This document shows, piece by piece, positions 5,861 to 13,250 of a DNA stretch of 14,920 nt. Both the position numbers and the translations under genes were made by a program. The DNA is taken from positions 78,628 through 93,547 of the forward strand of contig NZ_DCAO01000120.1 of NCBI RefSeq assembly GCF_002311515.1. The letters run 5' to 3'. Numbering within the stretch: position 1 is the stretch's first letter; the number at the start of each line of letters is the position of its first letter. The notes beneath the pieces were generated by a model. It had not been told where the DNA came from. It saw only the letters and a program-made list of their open reading frames with translations, and made no database searches. This DNA comes from Thalassospira sp. UBA1131. GTDB taxonomy: Bacteria > Pseudomonadota > Alphaproteobacteria > Rhodospirillales > Thalassospiraceae.

Positions 5861-8098
5861 ATGCTTGAATTTGCCTCGTCCGATGCAGTGCGGACGACCG
5901 GCGAAGCGCCCGGTGTTTGCCTGCTGAACCCTGATACGTTGTTGTTAAGTTGGGATACACCCACCCGTTTGTGGGAAGTTCCCCGGCTTGAAACGATTGA
6001 TGGTGCTGCGATTTCACCGCAGGCCACATTGCGGTTGCCACTTGACGGGGGCGGGACCCGATTGTTGCGCGTCATCCGCCGTCCCAAGGATGAACCGATC
6101 ACAATTCTGGCCGAGGCCGGAACGCTGGGCCGCAAGGACGAGATCACAATTGATCCCGATGGCGATTTTGAATTTGCCAGTGCATCAACGCTGCTGAACG
6201 GGGTGACGCCGGCCGGGCGGCTTTCGCTGGTCTCGACCCTTCTGGGCATGTGGGCCAGCCTGTTTCGACTGCGCCTGTCCAAAAGCTACAACAGTTTCCT
6301 TCTTCAACTGGTGGCCGAGATTGTCGATCGGCCCAAACCGGCCAAGGCGGTCGCAAAGCTTTCCGGTGAAAAGATCCTGCTGGCTACGGCATTGCCCGAT
6401 GCCTTTCACGATATCGAGGCCGTCTTTATCGTCGCACCTTCGGGGTTCAAGCGCTTAACGCAGCTTCCCCATATCAGCAAGACCGGGCCGCGCGGCCAGA
6501 AACTGGTTTACATGATTGCCGACCAGCCAAGCACCGCATCCGGGGCCTATATGGTTGTGACCGGTGTGCGCACGCTTGCCATTCGCCATTTGCCCGATGT
6601 CTCAACCCTGCCGTCTCTGGCGCGCTGGTGGCAAACCAAGGGCAAATCGGATGCCGATTTGCGCGAATATATCATCGGGTCGCTTGCCCGTGCCGACATG
6701 AAATCAAGCAAGGCCGCGATTGAATTCCAGCTCCGCTGTCCGCTTTCAAGCCAGCGTGTCTCAGGGGGCGGATCGCTTCCCAGTGGCGAAGTCGATCTGG
6801 CGGTCACGACCGCGCGCGGCACGTTGATTGGCGGCTGGTATCGCGATCCTGTCGATATGATTGCCAGCATCGACCTTCTCGATAGCAACGGTATCGCCCA
6901 CCCATTCGGCGACGGGTTTTATCGCTATCAGGGCAATGTGCAGGACGATGGCCAGACGGTCCCGGCAACCGGCTTTGTCGGTTTTTATCAGGATATCCAA
7001 AGCCCAGTTCCCATCCTTCAGCCCCGAAGCCTGATGCGCCTGAAATCGGGCAACCGTCATCTGATGGTCCCCCCCGCCCAGCCGATTGACCCGGCCGAGG
7101 CTCGTGCGCGCATCCTGCGCGCCGTGCCGCCGCAACACCTGACGTCAGAGATTATTGAAAACTGCCTGGCACCGGTGATTGGCGATCTGCAGCAAAAACT
7201 GATGGCATCCGCCAAGGTTGATCGGGTGATTGATATCGGCACCCCGCACGATGACCCGGATGTGTCGATCATTGTGCCGCTTTATCGTGTTCTTGGTTTC
7301 CTGCGCGCGCAAATCGGCGCCTTTGCCTGTGATGACTGGGTCGCGAAATATTGCGAACTGGTCTTTGTACTCGACTCCCCCGAACAGGCTGAAGAATGCG
7401 AACATCTGCTGCGCGGTCTGCATGTTCTCTATGGCATCCCGATGCGTCTGGTCGTCATGACCCGCAATGGCGGCTATGCCCGGGCATGTAATGCCGGTGC
7501 CGAAAACGCAAACGGCCATTATCTGGCGATGCTCAATTCCGATGTCATTCCCCATACGCCCGGCTGGGCACAGGGGATGGCGTCAAAAATGGGCGGTCCG
7601 GATGAGGTCGCGGTGGTCGGGCCGAAACTTCTGTTTGAAGATGGCTCGATCCAGCATGCCGGGATGTATTTTGCCCGCAATGAAAGCGGCAAGTGGCTGA
7701 ACTATCACTATCACAAAGGCATGCCCGACCAGTTCCGGGATGCCAATATTGAACGCTCGGTCCCCGGTGTCACTGGTGCCTGCATGATGATCCATCGCGA
7801 TGCCTTTGACGCGGTCGATGGCTTTACCGAGGACTATGTCATTGGCGATTACGAAGACAGCGACCTTTGCCTGAAAATTCGCAAGGCCGATTTCGACATC
7901 AAATACGTCCCCGATGTCAGCCTCTATCATTTTGAGCGCAAATCGATCTCGACCCATGCCGATTACATGCGCGGGGTGGCTGCCGAATATAACGCCTGGC
8001 TGCATGCGTCGCGCTGGGCCGATGCGCTCGAAGATCTTCACACCAACGGTGTGCCGCAAAACCGATCGCGAAAAACCCCCAACGGAGAAGCGGCATGA
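5861..8098 (+). CDS. Large family 2 glycosyltransferase with long N-terminal accessory region
   Basis: A 745-residue cytoplasmic protein. The C-terminal part (about 467-735) is a GT-A family 2 domain: DVSIIVPLY (467-475), RNGGYARACNAGAENANG, the metal-binding DXD equivalent LNSDVIP with D561, PKLLFEDGSIQHAGMYF, VTGACMMIHRDAFDAVDGF, and the acidic base motif YEDSDLC (674-680). It resembles rhamnosyl- and related transferases of surface glycans; the sugar is not predictable. The first 460 residues match no family I can name, except a GW module near 312-385 (TLIGGWYRDPVDM) that recurs in two downstream proteins. No transmembrane segment is evident. The ATG at 5861 has only a weak ribosome site and no better start is in view. 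It ends in a 4-bp ATGA overlap with the methyltransferase. It opens what looks like a single operon reaching the right edge. Confidence 0.9.
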   Translation: MLEFASSDAVRTTGEAPGVCLLNPDTLLLSWDTPTRLWEVPRLETIDGAAISPQATLRLPLDGGGTRLLRVIRRPKDEPITILAEAGTLGRKDEITIDPDGDFEFASASTLLNGVTPAGRLSLVSTLLGMWASLFRLRLSKSYNSFLLQLVAEIVDRPKPAKAVAKLSGEKILLATALPDAFHDIEAVFIVAPSGFKRLTQLPHISKTGPRGQKLVYMIADQPSTASGAYMVVTGVRTLAIRHLPDVSTLPSLARWWQTKGKSDADLREYIIGSLARADMKSSKAAIEFQLRCPLSSQRVSGGGSLPSGEVDLAVTTARGTLIGGWYRDPVDMIASIDLLDSNGIAHPFGDGFYRYQGNVQDDGQTVPATGFVGFYQDIQSPVPILQPRSLMRLKSGNRHLMVPPAQPIDPAEARARILRAVPPQHLTSEIIENCLAPVIGDLQQKLMASAKVDRVIDIGTPHDDPDVSIIVPLYRVLGFLRAQIGAFACDDWVAKYCELVFVLDSPEQAEECEHLLRGLHVLYGIPMRLVVMTRNGGYARACNAGAENANGHYLAMLNSDVIPHTPGWAQGMASKMGGPDEVAVVGPKLLFEDGSIQHAGMYFARNESGKWLNYHYHKGMPDQFRDANIERSVPGVTGACMMIHRDAFDAVDGFTEDYVIGDYEDSDLCLKIRKADFDIKYVPDVSLYHFERKSISTHADYMRGVAAEYNAWLHASRWADALEDLHTNGVPQNRSRKTPNGEAA

Positions 8099-8940
8099 GC
8101 CAGGTTCTTGCACTGTCCGAACACCAGTCCCCGCTGACATCCGATATCAGTGATTCCCAGCTTTCCTGGTTGTGCGAACAGATCATTTCCAACCGTTTCC
8201 TCCCGGTTCCGCCCGAAGAAGACGTCTTTGTCGGCGATGGCGATTACCGCGCTATCGGGGCGGAATTCCTTGGTCATTTTGTGCGCATGGCCGGGCTTAA
8301 AACCACCGAGGATGTTCTTGATATCGGCTGTGGCATCGGCCGGATTGCCGTCCCCCTGACACAGTTCCTCAATCCGAAACAGGCGATCTATCGCGGCATG
8401 GATCCGGTGCGCGGCGGGATTGACTGGTGCAAGCGCGCCGTTACGCCAGCCTATCCGAATTTCCGGTTCGAGTGTTCGGACATCAAGAACGAACTCTACA
8501 ACCCCGAAGGCGAAATCAGCGGGCGTGGCATGCGACTGCCCTTTCAGGACGGAACATTCGATTTCACCGCAATGATCTCGGTGGCGACCCACCTGCCGCC
8601 AGACGAAATCGAAACCTATTGTTCCGAGGTCTTTCGTGTGCTGCGCCCGGGCGGTCGGTTGTTCCTGACCGCATTTGTCATCCGCGAAGATGACGATCCA
8701 TCCAATCCCGGCCGCGATGCGCGTCTCAAGGGGTTTGAGAAAGCCGAAGGTCAGCCTTGCTGGCACCTGCGCGGTGAAAATCCGATGGCTGCCGTCGGTT
8801 TTGACGATGCGTTTCTTGAGGGTGCCCTGACCGGTGCCGGGTTCGATATCCACACCAAAAGCTTTGGCACATGGCGCGGCAAAACGGCCGCCCATTACCA
8901 GGATTTCCTGATTGCCCAGAAACCACGGAGGACCGCATGA
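8095..8940 (+). CDS. Class I SAM-dependent methyltransferase
   Basis: A 281-residue cytoplasmic enzyme with a Rossmann methyltransferase fold of the Methyltransf_11/25 type. Motif I VLDIGCGIGR (74-83) binds S-adenosylmethionine; GMDPV (101-105) follows strand 2. RLPFQDGTFDFTAMISVATHLP (about 147-168) and LRPGGRLFLTAF (183-194) are the later core motifs. The C-terminal part with WHLRGENPMAAVGFDDAFLEGALTGAG probably helps bind the acceptor. Placement between two glycosyltransferases, with 4-bp overlaps on both sides, suggests that it O-methylates a sugar or caps the growing glycan; substrate is inference. A GGAG precedes its ATG. Length and motifs are complete. Confidence 0.9.
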   Translation: MSQVLALSEHQSPLTSDISDSQLSWLCEQIISNRFLPVPPEEDVFVGDGDYRAIGAEFLGHFVRMAGLKTTEDVLDIGCGIGRIAVPLTQFLNPKQAIYRGMDPVRGGIDWCKRAVTPAYPNFRFECSDIKNELYNPEGEISGRGMRLPFQDGTFDFTAMISVATHLPPDEIETYCSEVFRVLRPGGRLFLTAFVIREDDDPSNPGRDARLKGFEKAEGQPCWHLRGENPMAAVGFDDAFLEGALTGAGFDIHTKSFGTWRGKTAAHYQDFLIAQKPRRTA

Positions 8941-10202
8941 ATCCCCGGATAATGGTGCTTGCCCATAATCACCCCGATCTGCATCCGGGTGGGACTGAAA
9001 TTTTCGCCCATGATCTGTTTCATGCCTATAAGCGTGCGGAATGCGATGCGCTTTTCATCGGGGCAACCAACGATGTTCACCGCGAACGCCGCCCGGGCAC
9101 AAGTTTTCAGGCGATCAATGATGCCGGTGATGAAATGCTGTTCTGGGCCGGGCATTTCGACCGGTTCAACATGTCCCAGACCGATCTTTATGCCGTCGCC
9201 CCGGATTTCGCGCGCCTTTTGAAAAGTTGGGCACCGGATGTGGTGCATATCCATCATCTGGTCCTGTGGGGCATCGAATTGCCGATGCTGATTCGTCGTG
9301 TTCTGCCGAACTGCAAGATCGTGATGACCCTGCATGACTATTATCAGATCTGCCCCAATGACGGCCTGATGATCCATCGCGGGACCAAAACCCGCTATAC
9401 CAGGGCCGATGCCACCGGGCGTCTGTCCGGGCTTGATGGCTTTACCCCTGATCAACATGCGATGCGCGCGGTCAATCTGCGCAACCATCTGCGCGCGGTC
9501 GATCATTTCATCTCGCCCAGTGAGTTCTTACGCGATCGCTATATCGAATGGGGCATCAACCCGGACAGGATTTCGGTGATCAACAATGGTCGCCCGACTG
9601 TCCCCGGCGCGCCCAAACGCGATATCGGGGCGGCCGGCATGCCCAATGTCTTTGGCTATTTCGGCAATCTCAACCCGTGGAAGGGCGCAGATGTCCTGCT
9701 TGAAGCCGGGCGAATCCTTGCCTCGGACGCGGTCGATTTCAATCTGCGCATTCATGGTGCTGCCCTGTATCAGACCGATCAGTTCACCAGTCGCATTGCC
9801 GATCTGGTCGAACAAAGCGGCCCGCAGGTAAGCCATATCGGCGCCTATCAACGCGAAGATATCCCCGATCTGATGGCACGGGTCGACTGGGTCGTTGTGC
9901 CCTCGATCTGGTGGGAAAATGCGCCTTTGGTCATTCAGGAAGCCTTCCAGCATGGCCGCCCGGTGATCACCAGTTCAATTGGTGGCATGGCCGAAATGGT
10001 CCGCCATGGCCATGACGGCATTCACGTCCGCCCCGATGATCCGGCCGAACTGGCGCGCGTCATGAAGGACTGCGCAACCAATCCGAAACTCTGGAAAAAA
10101 CTGTCGGGCCATGTCCGGCCTCCGGCCGGGATTGATGATGTTGCCGAGCAATATCTGGCGATGATCCGCCGCATGGTTCGCCCTGATTTTGTTGCCGCCT
10201 GA
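8937..10202 (+). CDS. Family 4 glycosyltransferase (GT-B), first copy
   Basis: A 421-residue GT-B enzyme. I start it at ATG 8937 (MNPRIMVLAHNHPDLHPGGTE), which overlaps the methyltransferase stop as ATGA and has GGAGG eight bases upstream. An upstream in-frame ATG at 8871 lies inside the methyltransferase gene and would add 22 uncharacteristic residues before the glycine-rich N-terminal strand. The N-domain has APDVVHIHHL and TLHDYYQICPNDG. The C-domain has FGYFGNLNPWKGADVLLEAG and the nucleotide-sugar motif E327-x7-E335 in SIWWENAPLVIQEAF, then GRPVITSSIGGMAEMV. It is clearly paralogous to the second family 4 enzyme (13237-14559), sharing SPSEF, a W-G-(I/M) turn and the PSIWWEN run. It lacks the Cys cluster of that copy. 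It probably adds one sugar to the locus glycan. Confidence 0.92.
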   Translation: MNPRIMVLAHNHPDLHPGGTEIFAHDLFHAYKRAECDALFIGATNDVHRERRPGTSFQAINDAGDEMLFWAGHFDRFNMSQTDLYAVAPDFARLLKSWAPDVVHIHHLVLWGIELPMLIRRVLPNCKIVMTLHDYYQICPNDGLMIHRGTKTRYTRADATGRLSGLDGFTPDQHAMRAVNLRNHLRAVDHFISPSEFLRDRYIEWGINPDRISVINNGRPTVPGAPKRDIGAAGMPNVFGYFGNLNPWKGADVLLEAGRILASDAVDFNLRIHGAALYQTDQFTSRIADLVEQSGPQVSHIGAYQREDIPDLMARVDWVVVPSIWWENAPLVIQEAFQHGRPVITSSIGGMAEMVRHGHDGIHVRPDDPAELARVMKDCATNPKLWKKLSGHVRPPAGIDDVAEQYLAMIRRMVRPDFVAA

Positions 10203-10222
10203 CGTTCAACAAGGAGGCCACT

Positions 10223-10993
10223 ATGGCTGTTGCCGAAAAACAGACGATGGAAGAAAACCCGGCGTCAACAGGTGCGCAAGATGCCGAACAAACCGCACCG
10301 ACACTCGAAGGGCGGGTTGATGCCATTGATCAGAACCGCCTCTATGGCTGGGTTTGGTCGCCGCAAAGCCCGGATGCCCGGATCGAGGTGGTCGTGCGCC
10401 TGAACGGTCATGCCCTGCTGCGTGAAACCGCCGAAAACGAACGTGTTGATCTGCGCCGTAACGGTATCGGCGACGGAAAACACGCCTTCGAAGTCGAATT
10501 GCCCGACGCCGCGGTTGCCAGTGTCGACAGTCTGACGGTCTGTGCCGTCATGCCCGGCACCAAGGAAGAAATCACGCTGCGCATCCCGTCCCAAAGCGAA
10601 CAGGAAGCCCACACGGCGCTCAATGCCCCGCTTGGCAAAATTCTGGATCGTCTGGATCGCCTGCTGGCCGCCCAGCACATCTTGCAAAACGGCCAGCGCG
10701 AAGCCGCCAAACGTCTGGTCAGCGCATCCAAACGCATGGATGAACTGGCGTCCGCCGATGATGGCATCGAAGCCGGCGTGAAACTGGTGCGCAACGGTCA
10801 GGAAGAACTTTCAAGCCGGGTCGATGAACTCGAAGTCTTTCTGGTGCGCTTTGATAAATCGCTGGGTGGCTTTGACGAACGGCTTTCGGCCCTGACCGCA
10901 CGCCACACCAATGATCTCAAAACCCCGTTGCTGATCCTGTCCTGCCTGATTGGTGTGACCACCGGGTTGGCAATCGGCGCCTTTGTCTGGTGA
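10223..10993 (+). CDS. GW-module coiled-coil protein with C-terminal membrane anchor
   Basis: A 256-residue protein of unknown function with three parts. Residues 1-27 are a polar lead. About 28-120 is a beta-rich GW module (LEGRVDAIDQNRLYGWVWSP, then VRLNGHALLRETAENERVDLRRNGIGDGKHAFEVELP) of a kind known in association with glycosyltransferases and methyltransferases. About 135-225 is a charged, heptad-like helical region that is probably a coiled coil. Residues about 236-256 (LLILSCLIGVTTGLAIGAFVW) are a single hydrophobic segment ending at the stop codon, a tail-anchor layout with the bulk predicted cytoplasmic. No catalytic motif is visible. A strong AAGGAGG precedes the ATG. It lies between glycosyltransferase genes and shares its GW module with the proteins from 5861 and 11055, so a scaffold holding the enzymes at the inner membrane is a reasonable inference. 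Confidence 0.82.
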   Translation: MAVAEKQTMEENPASTGAQDAEQTAPTLEGRVDAIDQNRLYGWVWSPQSPDARIEVVVRLNGHALLRETAENERVDLRRNGIGDGKHAFEVELPDAAVASVDSLTVCAVMPGTKEEITLRIPSQSEQEAHTALNAPLGKILDRLDRLLAAQHILQNGQREAAKRLVSASKRMDELASADDGIEAGVKLVRNGQEELSSRVDELEVFLVRFDKSLGGFDERLSALTARHTNDLKTPLLILSCLIGVTTGLAIGAFVW

Positions 10994-11054
10994 TCGCCAT
11001 GGCACGGCAATCATTCGTTTTAGAGCACATGCGTAAACACAAGGAGGCCCGGGC

Positions 11055-13250
11055 ATGACCGAACAGCATGGAATGCCACTGGATGGCAGAACCGTCGTCG
11101 CCGCCTTGGTCGATGAAGGTCTGGCTTTGATGGTCGGGGTGGGGAATGCCCTGCCGGCAACGATTGATATTTACCTCAACAGCCAGTCTGACGCCAAAGT
11201 CCAGGCATCCATCATTTCATGGCGCCGCCACGATGCGGAACCCGACAACGCCTATGGCTTTGTTGCCCTTTTACCGATGAAGGATGTCTCCGCACGTCGT
11301 TTGAAAACGGCCCTGTTCCGGGGCGCGGGCAAGCCGCGTGAATACCGCATCGATAACCGTCAGCAACGCATTGAGGCGGTTCTGTCCTCTGTTGCCGATC
11401 AATCCGGCCCGGCCTTCGCCACCGTGATTGATGGTTTGATCGAGGCCCTGCTGGCAGGCGACCCCGATAAAAAACGCCTCAGCAAGGTGGCCGCACTGGT
11501 GCAAAGTGCCGCACGCAGCAACGGCTTTATCGAAGTACTCGGCGGGCTCGAAGAAGGTGATGTTTATATTCAGGGCTGGTCAAGTGGCTTCCCCACCGGG
11601 CGCACCCGCGTCATTGCCATGGCGGATTCTCCGATACTGGCGGAACTGACCAGCGCCGATTTCCAGCGCGATGACCTGGGCGACGAGGCATCCGGTGTAA
11701 CCGGCCTGATGCTGGGTGATAAGCCGATCAATCCGAAAAAACTCAAACGGGTTTACTTCCGTGGCCGCGACACCTGGTACTCGATCGAGGTGTATCAGCA
11801 CCGTGTTCTGGTCGCACCACCTGATGTACCGGCCCATATTCGTTCGGTCCTTGATCGTGTGCGCGCGCCGGAAAAAATCCTGCATACCCTTAAAATGGCC
11901 GCACATCGTTTTGATGGCCGCGACACGGTATCCGAACTCGATCGCCCGGTCCGCATCGGCATCGATTTCTCTCTTCTGATCGAAGGAAGCGGGGTGTTGA
12001 TTTCCGGCTGGATGCTTGATCCCGACCGTGCGGTCAAGGATGTGTCACTGCGGGTTGGTGGTGAAGTCGTGCGTATTGATGATCACTGGACGCGTCAGTC
12101 ACGCGCCGACGTGACCGATGCCTTTGCCAATGATCCGATGTTCTCTGGCATGAACCCGGCCCGGAATAATCACGGCTTTTTGGTGTTTTGCCCGTTGGAC
12201 GTCACCCCGCCATCTGATCAGGCAACCTATCTTGAACTGGGCATCAGTGATGCCTTTCCGGCCTATTGCCCACTGAACCCGACGCGTGCGTCCGCCCGTC
12301 AGGCCCTTTCACGGGTTTTGCCGTCGCTTGATCCGCGGTCGGTCACGGCTTCAAACAGTATCGAACGTCAGTTCGGCCCGATGTTGCAGGCCATGACGGC
12401 ACAGCGTCCCTATGCGGTGGATATCCATGATATCGGCGATTTTGACGAAGATGCGCCGGTGACCCTTGTGGTCGGTGTCGATGACACGATCAATGATATC
12501 GGCGTCACCATTGCCCTGCTGGGCCTTGATAGTGCCACCCGCCATCTGCCGATTGTCATTGCCGGGCCGGTCGAAAGCTTTGATCAGGTCGGCAGTGAAA
12601 TATTGCGCCTTGCCGCCTTTTACAAACTCAACACCCGGATCGTTTTCGCCGAAGGGGTCGAAGACTATTGCGATGCGCTCGAAGTCGGTGTGGATGCCAC
12701 CAATTCCGAAACAGTCGGGCTGGTGTCAGCACACATTCTGCCGCGCGATGATGGCTGGTTTGACCAGTTGCACGCCGCCTATATCAAACGCGGCAACAAG
12801 GTTCTCGTATCGCCGACCATCCTGTTTGAAGACGATTCTGTCCGTTGGGCCGGGACCTGGATCAACAGTAATGCCAATGGCGGGCAGTATCTGTCGGATC
12901 GCTATGTCGGCTACCCTTGCGCGGTTCTTGCCGATGCCCAACCCAGCGAAGTCAGTGCCGGCACGTTGGAATGCTGCATTCTGCCGCGCAAGGCCTTCAA
13001 GGACAGTGACGGCTTTACCCGTGGCTATATCGGTCCGGCGGAAAAAAGCCTCGACCTTGCACTCAAGCTGCGCATGGCGGGGACGCCATCCTACTGGATC
13101 CCCGATGTCGAAGTACTGGGCAGCGAACAATCCATAAGCAAAGCCCCTGCCTGGGAGGAACTATCCAATCGTCTTGACCGCTGGGCGTTTGATCGCCGCT
13201 GGTCATTGGTCGTTTCAAACTTGCGGAGCCACAACAATGCCGTCGACTGA
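11055..13250 (+). CDS. GW-module protein with degenerate family 2 glycosyltransferase domain
   Basis: A 731-residue protein paralogous to the enzyme at 5861-8098. It has two GW-like stretches (DVYIQGWSSGFPTGRTRV, 169-186; VLISGWMLDPDRAVKDV, 314-330). A shared helical linker follows (TRASARQALSRVLPSLDPRS), then a C-terminal GT-A-like region (about 467-700). Several family features align: PTILFEDDSVRWAG (587-600) with PKLLFEDGSIQHAG, and CILPRKAFKDSDGF with MMIHRDAFDAVDGF. The catalytic ones do not: LNSDV has become VSAHI (557-561), SIIVPLY has become TLVVGVD (470-476), and YEDSDLC has become AEKSLDL (662-668). It therefore probably does not transfer sugar and may bind glycan or regulate the partner enzyme. 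The ATG has AAGGAGG upstream. It overlaps the next gene by 14 bp. The reading frame is intact, so it is not a pseudogene. Confidence 0.82.
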   Translation: MTEQHGMPLDGRTVVAALVDEGLALMVGVGNALPATIDIYLNSQSDAKVQASIISWRRHDAEPDNAYGFVALLPMKDVSARRLKTALFRGAGKPREYRIDNRQQRIEAVLSSVADQSGPAFATVIDGLIEALLAGDPDKKRLSKVAALVQSAARSNGFIEVLGGLEEGDVYIQGWSSGFPTGRTRVIAMADSPILAELTSADFQRDDLGDEASGVTGLMLGDKPINPKKLKRVYFRGRDTWYSIEVYQHRVLVAPPDVPAHIRSVLDRVRAPEKILHTLKMAAHRFDGRDTVSELDRPVRIGIDFSLLIEGSGVLISGWMLDPDRAVKDVSLRVGGEVVRIDDHWTRQSRADVTDAFANDPMFSGMNPARNNHGFLVFCPLDVTPPSDQATYLELGISDAFPAYCPLNPTRASARQALSRVLPSLDPRSVTASNSIERQFGPMLQAMTAQRPYAVDIHDIGDFDEDAPVTLVVGVDDTINDIGVTIALLGLDSATRHLPIVIAGPVESFDQVGSEILRLAAFYKLNTRIVFAEGVEDYCDALEVGVDATNSETVGLVSAHILPRDDGWFDQLHAAYIKRGNKVLVSPTILFEDDSVRWAGTWINSNANGGQYLSDRYVGYPCAVLADAQPSEVSAGTLECCILPRKAFKDSDGFTRGYIGPAEKSLDLALKLRMAGTPSYWIPDVEVLGSEQSISKAPAWEELSNRLDRWAFDRRWSLVVSNLRSHNNAVD

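Noticed and set aside
8871..8936. Upstream ATG start for the first family 4 glycosyltransferase
   Set aside because: It lies inside the methyltransferase gene and adds residues unlike the family; ATG 8937 has GGAGG and an ATGA overlap.
13174..13236. Upstream ATG start for the second family 4 glycosyltransferase
   Set aside because: It would extend the overlap with the preceding gene to 77 bp and add unrelated residues; ATG 13237 has a ribosome site.
11055..13250. Calling the degenerate GT2 gene a pseudogene
   Set aside because: The frame is intact over 731 codons, has a strong ribosome site and retains fold-defining motifs, so only catalysis seems lost.
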